Shown: positions 33,807 through 42,360 of the stretch, piece after piece | How the letters are laid out: each line of letters opens with the position of its first letter | How positions within the stretch are numbered: position 1 is the first letter of the stretch | Assembly (NCBI GenBank): GCA_021773365.1 | Contig: JAJFKF010000070.1 | Coordinates: 1-42,360 of the forward strand | Source of the DNA: Gammaproteobacteria bacterium | Lineage (GTDB): Bacteria; Pseudomonadota; Gammaproteobacteria; Steroidobacterales; Steroidobacteraceae | Direction of reading: 5' to 3' | DNA: 42,360 nucleotides | Translations under genes and position numbers: made by a program | Notes under the pieces: generated by a model | The model's database searches: none | What the model saw: only the letters and a program-made list of their open reading frames with translations | Told to the model about the DNA's origin: nothing

Positions 33807-34610
33807 TCAAAGAACGCGGTGATCGAGGGCCGGGAAGGTTCGGCGCACTTCGGCCTGGCTGTTGAGATCGAGATCCGCGGTGACCACGCCGTGACCGCGG
33901 GGCAGGCGGGTGAGGATGCGGCCCCAGTGGTCGGTGATCAGGGTGTTGCCGTAGGTCTCGCGGCCGTTGGCGTGGATGCCGGATTGCGCGGGGGCGCACA
34001 TGTAGCAGAGATTTTCGATGGCACGGGCGCGCAGCAGGGTTTCCCAGTGGTCGCGGCCGGTGCGCCAGGTGAAGGCCGACGGCAGGCAGAACCATTGGGC
34101 GCCGGCGACGGACAGGGCGCGAAAGAGTTCTGGGAAACGCAGGTCGTAACACACGGCCAGACCGAGTTTGCCGGCGGGCGTGTCGAGGACCACCGGCTGG
34201 TGGCCGGACTGGGTGCTGTTTGATTCGCGGTGGGATTCGGCGCCGGCGGGAACATCGACGTCGAACAGATGGATCTTGTCGTAGCGGGCGCGGCGTTCGC
34301 CGCGGTCGTCATAGACGGGACAGGCGGCGGCGGCGCGTTCACCAGCTGTGACAGGTATCGTGCCGCCGATGATCCACAGGCCGAGCTTGCGCGCAGTGGT
34401 GGCGAGAAAATTCTGGATGGGGCCATCGCCGTCGGGCTCCATGATGCTTCGTTTGTCGCCTTCCTTCAGCCCCATGTAGGCGAAGTTCTCCGGCAGGCCG
34501 GCAATGGCGGCGCCGCGGCGGGCGGCTTCTTCCAGCAGGCGACCGGCGACAACGAGATTGGCGTCGCGGTCGGCGCCGGAAGTCATCTGGATGGCTGCAA
34601 CGGTGGTCAT
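33807..34610 (-). CDS. Nit/omega-amidase family carbon-nitrogen hydrolase
   Basis: This 267-residue nitrilase-superfamily enzyme carries the catalytic triad: Glu41 in LPENFAYMG, Lys112 in RYDKIHLFDVD and Cys154 in LAVCYDLRFPELF. It resembles Nit1/Nit2 proteins, which hydrolyse deaminated glutathione or omega-amides; the neighbourhood with yhdP and tldD is the one in which bacterial nit genes usually occur. The length is normal and there is no signal peptide. It lies 55 bp downstream of yhdP, on the same strand. Confidence 0.92.
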   Translation of the reverse strand: MTTVAAIQMTSGADRDANLVVAGRLLEEAARRGAAIAGLPENFAYMGLKEGDKRSIMEPDGDGPIQNFLATTARKLGLWIIGGTIPVTAGERAAAACPVYDDRGERRARYDKIHLFDVDVPAGAESHRESNSTQSGHQPVVLDTPAGKLGLAVCYDLRFPELFRALSVAGAQWFCLPSAFTWRTGRDHWETLLRARAIENLCYMCAPAQSGIHANGRETYGNTLITDHWGRILTRLPRGHGVVTADLDLNSQAEVRRTFPALDHRVL

Positions 34611-34665
34611 GTCTATTGTTCCTGTCGATGCTTCCCTGCCCCACGCAAGGCGAAGTGGGGACTTC

Positions 34666-37600
34666 TCAGCTGGCGCCGGCCTGTTCTTCCATAACTTTCG
34701 CCGCGCCCTCGGCCTTTTTCAGGTCCTCGGCCTGTACCCGCTCCACGGCGGGATCATCCCACGGGCCGGTGATGCGGTAATACCCCCTGGCCACGCCTTT
34801 CAGCGGCTGCTTGAAGATCTGCGAGAACACCAGCAGCGCGGCGCCCACCGCCGGGCCGCCGGCCAGGGCGCCGGCCATCGGCAGGGACTGGCCGAAATTG
34901 CCGGTTACCACGGCGGTCTGGTCGTAGTCGCGCGCCTCCAGGCCGGTGCGGCCCACCACGCCGATCTCCGCCGCCGGACCGCGCAGCAGCAGGTTGGAGG
35001 TATAGGCATCGCCGCCGCGCAGCGTGAAGTCGCCGCGGATTTCATCGAATGCCAGACCCTTGTCCGTGAGGTCGCTGAAATCCAGCGACAGGCGGCGGCG
35101 CAGCGTCGCCACGCTCATCAGGCCGAAGACGCGGCCGGCGCCGGGTTGCACGGCGATCAGCTGGCCGTCATCCACCTCCACGTGCATGGTGCCCGTCAGG
35201 CGACCGAGCAGCTGTCCATCCGGAACACCGGGCCAGTGCAGATCGAGTGTGGCGGAACCGCGCTTGCCGGCCAGCGAACCGCCATAGCCCAGCTGCTGCA
35301 GGGTCTGCAGTACATCCGTACTGTCCAGCTGCAGCTGCAAGGTGCCTTCCTGGCCCGCGCCACCCACGGTCCACATGCCCGATCCGCTGAGACCGAAGCC
35401 CGGTCCCTGCGCACTGAGGGACTCAAGTACCAGTCCGTCCGACGCGCGTGCCAGCTCGGCGCGCAGCAAGCCAAAATGTTTGTTCCAGGCGGAGAACTCG
35501 CGAATGGATATCTTCACCGGCGGCCAGCGCCGCGGGTCCGGATCAGCATCGCGCGCTCGCGGCGGTCCCGGCTGTATCTCGCCCAGATCGAGCAGCGTCA
35601 TGTTGACGATCAGCGGCTGGGGACTGTCGAGTTCGAAGGGCACCAGCACCATGCCGCGCGAGCGTGGTCCGTCCACGCTCACCGACCATGCCTGCGCGCC
35701 ACTGACGAGACTGGCAGTGACCTCAGGCAGGTGAAAACCATAGAAGCCCAGGTCCTGCACGCTCAGATTGACGCTGCGCAGGTAGTCCGACAACGGCCGG
35801 CCACCGGATTTTCCGGAGCGCATTCCCAGCCATCCGGACAGGTCGAGCTCATCCACGGCGCCGTCGACCCGCATTCCCGGTTCATCGGGAAGACGCGGCA
35901 GCCCTCCTCCCAGACTTACGGCGCCACGTGAGAATCGCCAGGTGGCGGCCTGCTCCACCGCGGCAGCTGAGGCCGGCTGATTCGCGGCGCGCGCCTGATG
36001 CGGATAGCCGCGCAGGAAACCCAGGTTTGCCCGCAGCAGACTGCCGTAACTGATGCGCAGCTCGGTGGCATCGGGCTGCGGCCATTGTACCTGCAGGCGC
36101 AATGGCCGGCTGGTCTGCGCCGTCTTGCCCAGCGGCGCGGGCAGGCCTATCGCCACGCCCTGCAGGTCCGAGTCGACCTGCACCGTGAACGACGGCCGCC
36201 GGGGCATGGCGTCGTCATCAGTGTCTGTTCCGGCCCCCGGCGTCATACGCGCCACGGCCTGCCAGCTGACGGTTCCCGCAAGGTCGACCTTCGGTGGCAG
36301 CGGCAGAACCTTTGTCAGCGCGGCGGTCGGCGTACTGGCGCTGATGTGGGCGACGTTGCGCACGAGACCGCTGTGCTGATCCGTTTCCGGCCTGAAGTCG
36401 ATGGTGGCCGGTCCGCCAAGGTAGGTGCCGCGCAGACCCTCCGCGATCAACTGCGTATCCTGCACCTGCAGACGACCGCGCAGGCCGAGAATTTCGTGCG
36501 CGGTGCCGTCAAGCCTCAGCCGGTCACGACCACTGCCGGCGCCGAGCTCGGCGACCACCGAAACCTTGCGCGCGGCCATGCGCTTGATTGGCAGAAACAG
36601 CTCCAGCTGCGTATCGATCGGTCCGCTGCCGCGCAGGCGGGCAAAGGTCTCGCCTAGTTTTTCGCGCAACGGACTGGACTGAAGAAAGACCAGCGCCTGA
36701 TCCAGATCGCCTCGTGCCTGGCCGCTGGCGGTGACTTCCGCCTCCCTGAAATCAGGAATCCGCGCCGTGGCGCCGGGCATGATCTGCATGCCCTGCACTT
36801 CACCACTGCGCAGCGTGCCGCTCATACCCTGGTTGCGGAACTGCACATCGGCTGTCAGTTTTTTCAGCTGCGGCCACCCGTCACCGTAGTTCAGCGTGAC
36901 GTCCTCCACGCTGCAGTCCACCTGGAACTCGCCTTCGCCGTTGCGGAATGGAAAACGCCGGGTGGGGCCGGATACTTTCACTTCGCCGGACACGACCCTG
37001 CCCGCACGAAAGGCCTGATCCAGCCAGGCGACGGTCTTCGGATTGCGCAGGCGATCGACGGGCACATAGCGCCGGGTCTCCTGCACCAGCGCATCACGGA
37101 AAGTACCGTGCAGCTCGAGCACGCGCGAGCTGTCGTCGCGCGGTATTGTCAGCTCGAGTTCAAGATCCGCGCTGCCGTGGGCGCTGCGCAGCTGCACCTC
37201 ATGTCCCACGATCATCCAGGCGTCGACCTCCGCGGTTTGCTGCTGCGGAGGCGATGAGTCCTCGGCCACCATCGCCACATTCGCCACATTCGCCACATCC
37301 GTAAGCGCCGCGCTGACCACCGGATCGGCCAGATTGTCAGCCAGATCGAGAGCAGGAGAATCAGCCGGCTCCGCAACCGGTGTGACCCTGGCGCGCTTCC
37401 ATTCAAAGTTGCCCGCCACGCTGTCCGCCATCAGCGGTTCGCGGAAGCGATAGGGCATATCGAGCTGAAAATCCGCGGCGTGCAAACACACCTCGCCGGC
37501 CGCATCGGTACCATGAATCTCGCCAGCCAGGCCGCGCAGACCAGGCACGCGGTCCACCGCGTCGATACCCACACCCGTGAAGCGCGCGGTCACTTCAAAC

Positions 37601-38445
37601 TTTGGCGCGCCAGCACCGCGTCCGGCAAAGGAGATGCTCAGATTCTCAACCTCGCCTTGCGGATTGAGGCCCTGCCAGCGCCCGGTAAAGAACTCACCCC
37701 AGGGATCGAGCTGCAGCTGCCTGCCGGCCAGCGTCAACGCCCAGTCAAGGTTGTGCGGATCGTCCAGCCGCCCGTTGGCCGAACCGTTGAACTGCAGCTG
37801 CCCACCCATGCGCCGGGGCAGATCCAGGTTGCCGGCGAAGCGCACCGCACCGCGTTCGCGTTGCAGCTTCAGGTTCAGCCCCTGAAGCCGCAGGACTTCC
37901 TCGGGCACTGCGGCAGACGCGGACTCCTCTTCGTCCGCCTGCGTTCGGGCATCGAGTACGGTGATCCGTCCGTCGACGATCTCCAGCGCAATGCTCGGCA
38001 GCGCATCGGAATTCATCGGTGCGCCATCCTTGCGGGCCGTGAATTGCGGCCGTCCTTCCAGTTCCAGGCCACCGGCCGTGCGCACCAGACGCACCTCCGG
38101 CCCGATCAACCGCACGCGCCCTGAGAATCGCTCCGTCCTCATCAGCATGCGCTTGAGGTCGGTCGCAATACTGACCCCTTCCGCCCGCGCCAGACGCGGC
38201 CCGCCGTCGGGCGCATACACCTCGACATTGGCGGCATAGATCTCCGGACCACTGATACCCCAGCGGGCAGTCAGTTCGCCGAGACGCAGATCCAGCCCCG
38301 TAGCCTGGTTGACCCAGGCCTGCAGCTCCGCGCGCCTTTCAGGCACCTGTATCAGCAGCACCCGTACCGCCACAATGGACAGCGCGAGCAGGATGGCGAG
38401 CACCCCTACGGTACCCAGCATCCAGCGCAGCGTCCGCCGGATCAC
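34666..38445 (-). CDS. yhdP: YhdP-family AsmA-like envelope protein
   Basis: This 1259-residue protein has an N-terminal membrane anchor (WMLGTVGVLAILLALSIVAV, then VRVLLI). A very long beta-rich domain of the YhdP/AsmA type follows (TGLDLRLGELTARWGISGPE, VRLIGPEVRLVRT). The conserved C-terminal block is QLIAVQPGAGRVFGLMSVAT, RRLSLDFSDLTDKGLAFDEI and GRTGLEARDYDQTAVV, followed by a second hydrophobic stretch. YhdP, with TamB and YdbH, carries phospholipids from the inner to the outer membrane. Translation starts at GTG 38445. A short low-complexity run VANVANVAMVA near residue 390 comes from a 9-bp tandem repeat. It lies 70 bp after rng. Confidence 0.93.
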   Translation of the reverse strand: MIRRTLRWMLGTVGVLAILLALSIVAVRVLLIQVPERRAELQAWVNQATGLDLRLGELTARWGISGPEIYAANVEVYAPDGGPRLARAEGVSIATDLKRMLMRTERFSGRVRLIGPEVRLVRTAGGLELEGRPQFTARKDGAPMNSDALPSIALEIVDGRITVLDARTQADEEESASAAVPEEVLRLQGLNLKLQRERGAVRFAGNLDLPRRMGGQLQFNGSANGRLDDPHNLDWALTLAGRQLQLDPWGEFFTGRWQGLNPQGEVENLSISFAGRGAGAPKFEVTARFTGVGIDAVDRVPGLRGLAGEIHGTDAAGEVCLHAADFQLDMPYRFREPLMADSVAGNFEWKRARVTPVAEPADSPALDLADNLADPVVSAALTDVANVANVAMVAEDSSPPQQQTAEVDAWMIVGHEVQLRSAHGSADLELELTIPRDDSSRVLELHGTFRDALVQETRRYVPVDRLRNPKTVAWLDQAFRAGRVVSGEVKVSGPTRRFPFRNGEGEFQVDCSVEDVTLNYGDGWPQLKKLTADVQFRNQGMSGTLRSGEVQGMQIMPGATARIPDFREAEVTASGQARGDLDQALVFLQSSPLREKLGETFARLRGSGPIDTQLELFLPIKRMAARKVSVVAELGAGSGRDRLRLDGTAHEILGLRGRLQVQDTQLIAEGLRGTYLGGPATIDFRPETDQHSGLVRNVAHISASTPTAALTKVLPLPPKVDLAGTVSWQAVARMTPGAGTDTDDDAMPRRPSFTVQVDSDLQGVAIGLPAPLGKTAQTSRPLRLQVQWPQPDATELRISYGSLLRANLGFLRGYPHQARAANQPASAAAVEQAATWRFSRGAVSLGGGLPRLPDEPGMRVDGAVDELDLSGWLGMRSGKSGGRPLSDYLRSVNLSVQDLGFYGFHLPEVTASLVSGAQAWSVSVDGPRSRGMVLVPFELDSPQPLIVNMTLLDLGEIQPGPPRARDADPDPRRWPPVKISIREFSAWNKHFGLLRAELARASDGLVLESLSAQGPGFGLSGSGMWTVGGAGQEGTLQLQLDSTDVLQTLQQLGYGGSLAGKRGSATLDLHWPGVPDGQLLGRLTGTMHVEVDDGQLIAVQPGAGRVFGLMSVATLRRRLSLDFSDLTDKGLAFDEIRGDFTLRGGDAYTSNLLLRGPAAEIGVVGRTGLEARDYDQTAVVTGNFGQSLPMAGALAGGPAVGAALLVFSQIFKQPLKGVARGYYRITGPWDDPAVERVQAEDLKKAEGAAKVMEEQAGAS

Positions 38446-38514
38446 GCCGGCACCGCAGTGGCTGAAAATATGGGAGCTGCGATCACGATGACTCGATCAC
38501 CTGCGGGGACAGGA

Positions 38515-40005
38515 CTACATCAACACCACGTCGTACTGATCGACCGCGTACTGCGCTTCGCTTTGCAGCCGGATGGGGCGGCCAATGAGCACCTCAAGCT
38601 CGCCGAGACTGGCCGACTCCTCGTCGAGCAGCGACTCGGTGACATCCTGGTGCGCCAGCACCATCAGCTGCTTGCAGTCGAACTGGCGGCTCTGGCGCAG
38701 CAACTCACGGAAGATCTCGTGGCAGACGGTCTCCACGCTCTTGACGAAACCGCGGCCGGTACAGGTAGGACAAGGCTCGCACAGCAGATGTTCCAGGCTT
38801 TCGCGGGTGCGCTTGCGTGTCATCTCCACCAGGCCAAGCGGTGACACGCTGGACACATGGGTCTTGGCGTAATCGGCGGCCAGCGCCTTCTCCAGCGCTT
38901 GCAGCACCTGCTGGCGGTGGTCGGATTCCTCCATGTCGATGAAGTCCACGATGATGATGCCGCCGAGATTGCGCAGCCGCAGTTGCCGCGCGATGGCCAC
39001 TGCCGCTTCCAGGTTGGTGCGGAAGATGGTCTCTTCCTGGGTGCGATGACCCACGTAGGCGCCGGTGTTCACATCGATGGTGGTCAGCGCCTCGGTCTGG
39101 TCGATCATCAGGTACCCACCGGATTTCAGCGGCACCTTGCGGTCCAGCGCCCGCTCGACCTCCTCTTCGATGTTGTGCAGGTCGAAGATGGGCCGCGGCT
39201 GGGAGAACAGCGTGATGCGATCGGCCTGGTCGGGCATGAAGGTGTTGGCGAACTCCAGCATCTGTCCATGAGCGGCAGCCGAATCAACGCTGACCCGTTC
39301 CACCCCGTGTCGCAGCAGGTCACGCAACAGGCGTGCGGGCAGCGGCAGATCCTCATGCACCAGTCGCCCGGCGGGCAGCTGCGCGCCCTTGCTGCGCACC
39401 ACTTCCCACAAACGGCGCAGAAACAGCATGTCCGCCCGCAGGGCCTCCACGCCCACCCCTTCAGCCACGGTGCGCACGATGTAGCCGCCACCCTGTTCCG
39501 GCTCGGCGAACTGGCTCACCGCCTCGCGCAGCCGCTGCCGCTCGGCCTCATCCTCGATGCGCGAGGACACACCGATGCCGCCGCCCTTCGGCATGTACAC
39601 GAGGAAACGGGACGGCAGGGATATAAAAGTGGTCAGCCGCGCCCCCTTGGTGCCAATGGGGTCCTTGAGAACCTGCACCAGGATCTCCTCGCCCTCGCTG
39701 ACCAGGCTGCGGATGTTCTCGGTGTCCGGGCCGACAAAGCCTTCCGCCGCCTGCTCGTGATGCGCGGGGCGGGCGATGTCGGAGGCATGCAGGAAGGCCG
39801 TGCGCTCCAGGCCAACATCGATAAAAGCCGCCTGCATCCCGGGCAAAACGCGCGATACGCGGCCCTTGTAGACATTGCCGGCAATGCCGAGGCGGCTGGC
39901 GCGCTCCAGGAACAGCTCCTGCAGTACGCCGCCCTCGACCAGGGCCGCGCGGGTTTCGCGGGCGGTGATGTTGATGAGAATCTCTGCGTTCTTGACGGCG
40001 CTCAT
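38515..40005 (-). CDS. rng: Ribonuclease G
   Basis: This 496-residue endoribonuclease of the RNase E/G family matures 16S rRNA 5' ends and decays messages. It starts with the S1 domain (EILINITARETRAALVEGGV, GNVYKGRVSRVLPGMQAAFI). The DNase I-like catalytic part follows (TIDVNTGAYVGHR, then GGIIIVDFIDMEESDHRQQV) and then the zinc-link cysteines in CEPCPTCTGRG. There is no long C-terminal scaffold, which separates it from RNase E. It overlaps maf by four bases and is the first of the pair rng-yhdP, as in many gammaproteobacteria. Confidence 0.96.
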   Translation of the reverse strand: MSAVKNAEILINITARETRAALVEGGVLQELFLERASRLGIAGNVYKGRVSRVLPGMQAAFIDVGLERTAFLHASDIARPAHHEQAAEGFVGPDTENIRSLVSEGEEILVQVLKDPIGTKGARLTTFISLPSRFLVYMPKGGGIGVSSRIEDEAERQRLREAVSQFAEPEQGGGYIVRTVAEGVGVEALRADMLFLRRLWEVVRSKGAQLPAGRLVHEDLPLPARLLRDLLRHGVERVSVDSAAAHGQMLEFANTFMPDQADRITLFSQPRPIFDLHNIEEEVERALDRKVPLKSGGYLMIDQTEALTTIDVNTGAYVGHRTQEETIFRTNLEAAVAIARQLRLRNLGGIIIVDFIDMEESDHRQQVLQALEKALAADYAKTHVSSVSPLGLVEMTRKRTRESLEHLLCEPCPTCTGRGFVKSVETVCHEIFRELLRQSRQFDCKQLMVLAHQDVTESLLDEESASLGELEVLIGRPIRLQSEAQYAVDQYDVVLM

Positions 40006-40571
40006 GGCTGCCCCAGCAATTCGGCCGTCTCGAACAGCGGCAGGCCCATGACGCCCGAATAACTGCCCTCCAGGCGCTCGATGAATACTGCCGCATGGCC
40101 CTGAACTGCGTATGAACCGGCCTTGCCCTGTGGCTCACCGCTGGCCCAGTAGCACTCGGCCTCGCCGGGTCGCAAGGGACGAAAATGGACGCGACTGACG
40201 TTGACCCGCGAGGTCACGCCGCTGTCATTGCACAGCGCCACGGCGGTATAGACCTCGTGGGAGCGGCCGGACAGCAGGGCCAGCATGCGCAGGGCATCCT
40301 CGCGGTCGCTAGGCTTGCCCAGCACCTCCGCGTCCACGACCACGGCCGTATCGGCCGCTACTACGGGACGGCGCAGACCGGGCGCGATGCGCGACCAAGC
40401 TGTTTCGGCCTTGGCTTCGGCCAGGCGGGTGACGTAATCGCGGGGCGCTTCTCCGGGCCGGCGGGTCTCATCGAGGTCCACGGGATGGGACTCATGACGG
40501 ATACCGATCTGGGTGAGCAATTCCCGGCGGCGGGGGGAGGCCGAAGCCAGGTAGACGAAATTGGATGACAT
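40002..40571 (-). CDS. maf: Maf/YhdE nucleoside triphosphate pyrophosphatase
   Basis: This 189-residue enzyme hydrolyses non-canonical or dTTP/UTP-type nucleotides to monophosphates, protecting DNA and RNA. Family motifs are LASASPRRRELL at the N-terminus, VVAADTAVVVDAEVLGKP with the catalytic aspartate, and the C-terminal GKAGSYAVQGHAAVFIERLE followed by GSYSGVMGLPLFE. The pattern fits the YhdE (dTTP/UTP) group. The start ATG is at 40571, and its stop overlaps the rng start (ATGA), so the two are translationally coupled. Confidence 0.96.
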   Translation of the reverse strand: MSSNFVYLASASPRRRELLTQIGIRHESHPVDLDETRRPGEAPRDYVTRLAEAKAETAWSRIAPGLRRPVVAADTAVVVDAEVLGKPSDREDALRMLALLSGRSHEVYTAVALCNDSGVTSRVNVSRVHFRPLRPGEAECYWASGEPQGKAGSYAVQGHAAVFIERLEGSYSGVMGLPLFETAELLGQP

Positions 40572-40603
40572 GGGCCGGGATTATTCATGAATGGCGGGCC
40601 TTT

Positions 40604-40627
40604 GTGGGAGAAGCCTGCGTAGCAGGC
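40604..40627. repeat. REP-like hairpin GTGGGAG + GCCTGC-GTA-GCAGGC
   Basis: A GTGGGAG head is followed two bases later by the perfect six-base stem GCCTGC/GCAGGC with a three-base loop. This is the layout of repetitive extragenic palindromes spread by RAYT transposases in pseudomonads and xanthomonads. It lies in the 61-bp gap between rlmH and maf, and may also end or stabilise the rlmH transcript. Confidence 0.6.
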
Positions 40628-40632
40628 CGCGC

Positions 40633-41100
40633 TCAGGTCCGGTGATACGGATGCCCGGCCAGGATGCTCTGCGCCCGATAGAGCTGCTCGGCGACCACGA
40701 TCCGCACCAGGGTGTGCGGCAGTGTCAGGGGTGACAGCGACCAGCGGTAATCACTGCGCTGCAGACATTCGGACGCCAGGCCATCCGGCCCGCCGATCAG
40801 CAACGCAAGGTCCTGCCCCGACTGCATCCGCTGCTGCAGCCACTGTGCCACCTGCTCCGTGCCCAGGCTCTTGCCCCTGACATCGAGCGCGACAACAAAG
40901 CTATCGGGCTTCAACGCGGCCAACATCCGTTTGCCCTCCGCCATCACCGCCCGTGACGTATCGCCGCTGCCGCGCGGGCCGAGCGGGATTTCCTTCACTT
41001 CAAACTGCAACTGAGGTCCAAATCTGCGGCGGTACTCATCGACTCCCGCCGTCACCCACTGCGGCATCCGCGTACCGGCAGCCAGCAGTCGAATCAACAT
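40633..41100 (-). CDS. rlmH: 23S rRNA (pseudouridine1915-N3)-methyltransferase RlmH
   Basis: This 155-residue SPOUT-class methyltransferase modifies pseudouridine 1915 in helix 69 of 23S rRNA using S-adenosylmethionine. The knot motif LALLIGGPDGLASECLQRSD and the C-terminal LSPLTLPHTLVRIVVAEQLY with RAQSILAGHPYHR are textbook. Length and start are standard. It begins directly after the rsfS stop (TAG, then ATG with no gap), so the two are co-translated in the nadD-rsfS-rlmH unit. Confidence 0.97.
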   Translation of the reverse strand: MLIRLLAAGTRMPQWVTAGVDEYRRRFGPQLQFEVKEIPLGPRGSGDTSRAVMAEGKRMLAALKPDSFVVALDVRGKSLGTEQVAQWLQQRMQSGQDLALLIGGPDGLASECLQRSDYRWSLSPLTLPHTLVRIVVAEQLYRAQSILAGHPYHRT

Positions 41101-41454
41101 CTACTTCACCGACCAGAGTTTCTCCAGCCCGTAGAACTCCCGCACCCGCGGCAGCATGACGTGCACCATCACGTCCGGCAGATCCACCAGCACCCACTCG
41201 CCGTCCCTGGTGCCTTCGACGCCGAAGGGCTGCACGCCGAAGGCCTTGGCCTTCTGCACAACGTTGTCGGCGATGGAACGCACATGACGATCGGAGTTGC
41301 CGGAGACCACAACCATGGTGTCAGCAATATCAGTAAGCTTGCGCACGTCGAGCACCTTGACGTTGACGGCTTTCATGTCCTCCAGGGCCGCCACAACGAT
41401 GGACTTGAGCGTACGCGCGCTGCGGCGCGGGCGGCGAGCTGCGGGTTTGTTCAT
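41101..41454 (-). CDS. rsfS: Ribosome silencing factor RsfS
   Basis: This 117-residue RsfS/Iojap protein binds ribosomal protein uL14 and blocks subunit joining in starvation. The family core is VVAALEDMKAVNVKVLDVRK, LTDIADTMVVVSGNSDRHVR and GTRDGEWVLVDLPDVMVHVM. The N-terminus is short and basic. I start at ATG 41454, which overlaps the nadD stop by four bases; the open frame continues upstream but inside nadD. It abuts rlmH. Confidence 0.95.
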   Translation of the reverse strand: MNKPAARRPRRSARTLKSIVVAALEDMKAVNVKVLDVRKLTDIADTMVVVSGNSDRHVRSIADNVVQKAKAFGVQPFGVEGTRDGEWVLVDLPDVMVHVMLPRVREFYGLEKLWSVK

Positions 41455-42101
41455 GCTTGCGACCGGTCTCCTGTGTAACAACCACTGTCGAGAATCACCT
41501 TGCGCACCCCATCGGGCATTAGGAAGCGCGGATCGCGGCCGGCACTGATGAGCTTGCGCAGTTCCGTGGATGAGATCTCCAGCTGCGTGACGGCATGAAT
41601 GTAGATGTATCCCGCGCGCGCCTCGTGCAGATCATTGATGCGGCCGGTGCCACGATCCACCAGCAGCTCGCCCAGCGGCCCCATGCCCGGCGCGCGCCAG
41701 CCGGGCCGATGCGCCACCACAACGTGCGCCAGCTGCAGGAGCTCGCGCCACTGATACCACTTCGGCAACCCGAGGAAGGCATCCATGCCGACGATGAGGC
41801 ACAGCGAGCGGTCGGGATGCTCGGCGCGCAGGGTGGCCAGTGTATCCACCGAATATGACGGGCCTTCGCGACGAATCTCGCGATCATCAACGAGGAAGCC
41901 ACGCTGACCTTCGGTAGCGGCCTTGACCATCGACAGGCGCACATCGGCGCTGGCCACGGGCGCCTCGCGATGCGGAGGGTTGCCGGCGGGCATGAAGCGC
42001 ACTTCGGTGAGCCGCAGGGCCTGAAGAAGTTCGAAGGCGGTACGCAGATGGCCGTAATGAATGGGGTCGAAGGTGCCGCCGAAGATGCCAATTGGATTCA
42101 T
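41451..42101 (-). CDS. nadD: Nicotinate-nucleotide adenylyltransferase NadD
   Basis: This 216-residue enzyme makes deamido-NAD from nicotinate mononucleotide and ATP. The nucleotidyltransferase motif GIFGGTFDPIHYGHLRTAFE opens the protein. FMPAGNPPHRE, the NAD-family SLCLIVGMDAFLGLPKWYQW and the closing ISSTELRKLISAG (the ISSTxIR motif) follow. Length is normal. It is the first gene of nadD-rsfS-rlmH and overlaps rsfS by four bases. The 100 bp upstream contain the beginning of a palindromic repeat region rather than a clear promoter. Confidence 0.96.
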   Translation of the reverse strand: MNPIGIFGGTFDPIHYGHLRTAFELLQALRLTEVRFMPAGNPPHREAPVASADVRLSMVKAATEGQRGFLVDDREIRREGPSYSVDTLATLRAEHPDRSLCLIVGMDAFLGLPKWYQWRELLQLAHVVVAHRPGWRAPGMGPLGELLVDRGTGRINDLHEARAGYIYIHAVTQLEISSTELRKLISAGRDPRFLMPDGVRKVILDSGCYTGDRSQA

Positions 42102-42360
42102 GTGCTGGGTACGGTGCCTGCTGGTAGGTGGGTTTGCAAGATGAGTGAAGTGGTGCCGGGTTCGGGTGCTGGTGGAGGGGGGAAGTTACCCACAGTTTAA
42201 GGGCGGAGATTCCCCATAAACTGTGGATAACTTCCCCCCTCCACCAGCTGGAGTAACGACAGACGGCTTCGGCCAGGAAAGTCACGTGCTCTCAAGCAAG
42301 AACACTCTGTGGCGCTGGAGGTGCGGAGCAGCAGGGTTATCCACAGTTTATGGGGAATCT
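42102..42360. other. Intergenic region with palindromic repeats upstream of nadD
   Basis: No gene is supported in these 259 bp, which run off the window. They contain a 79-bp inverted repeat (42169-42247) and, at the very end, an inverted copy of its inner part (42337-42360). The remaining sequence shows no terminator or promoter that I can defend. Confidence 0.6.
42169..42247. repeat. 79-bp palindromic element with DnaA-box-like nonamers
   Basis: Arms of 31 bp (42169-42199 and 42217-42247) pair at 30 of 31 positions; the one mismatch makes TTACCCACA on the left against TTATCCACA on the right (inverted, 42222-42230). The loop is 17 bp. The sequence from about 42207 to 42230 recurs inverted at 42337-42360, where the window ends, so a further element or a larger nested palindrome continues beyond it. 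Confidence 0.9.

Noticed and set aside
37255-37310. Short tandem repeat (ATTCGCCAC-type) as a CRISPR or regulatory array
   Set aside because: It is a 9-bp coding repeat giving VANVAN within yhdP, with no spacers.
42102-42360. Replication origin suggested by clustered DnaA-box-like nonamers
   Set aside because: The nonamers lie in palindromic repeat arms that also occur inside lhr. No dnaA, dnaN, gidA or parAB gene is near, and no AT-rich unwinding stretch is visible.
1-42360. tRNA, rRNA or CRISPR arrays
   Set aside because: I saw no cloverleaf with the GTTCRA loop, no ribosomal RNA sequence and no regularly spaced repeats anywhere in the window.

Overview
The window is a chromosomal segment of a GC-rich gammaproteobacterium. 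The best guide is the conserved minus-strand cluster nadD-rsfS-rlmH-maf-rng-yhdP-nit-tldD, the separate pmbA and the purE-purK pair. The style (FecI/FecR/FecA-type TonB systems, Lhr, REP-like GTGGGAG hairpins) suggests the Xanthomonadales/Nevskiales/Steroidobacter side of the class, but sequence reading alone does not fix the genus.

Layout. 1-4144: 3' part of purC, a YihY/BrkB membrane protein, a small ATGA-coupled pair ending in a nucleotidyltransferase-fold protein, a BtuF-like binding protein without signal peptide, and a coiled-coil membrane-anchored protein. 4169-9238: a complete cell-surface signalling unit, with a TonB receptor carrying an N-terminal signalling (STN) domain and a divergent ECF sigma factor with its FecR anti-sigma factor. 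9259-10936: a hipBA toxin-antitoxin module lying between two copies of the last 101 bp of the fecR end. 11133-15824: a giant Lhr helicase interrupted in frame by a 165-bp palindromic element. 16021-18535: an AAA/DUF4143 ATPase with tandem palindromes in its promoter, and pmbA.

18607-24983 is an accessory patch: a shortened BRO-N protein, a frameshifted hemerythrin-like remnant, a low-GC 920-residue HEPN-like/STAND NTPase that resembles anti-phage ATPases, and an intact IS66-family element that split a small gene with an 8-bp target duplication. 25124-29413: an exported beta-rich protein, a small membrane protein, purE-purK, an ExeA-like ATPase fused to an FHA domain, and a two-helix membrane protein. 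29536-32076: a divergent HxlR regulator/OsmC pair with a candidate operator, a low-GC stretch with a frameshifted gene and an attC-like hairpin, and a small dimeric alpha-beta-barrel protein. 32184-42101: the housekeeping cluster. tldD with pmbA forms the TldD/E protease, rng/maf/yhdP form a conserved neighbourhood, and rlmH/rsfS/nadD overlap or abut.

Three structural themes stand out. First, GC-rich long inverted repeats (lhr, tldD-nit gap, window end), two of which carry DnaA-box-like TTATCCACA in their arms. Second, several toxin- or defence-like modules scattered singly between housekeeping genes. Third, clear scars of gene gain and loss: direct repeats, split genes and frameshifts.
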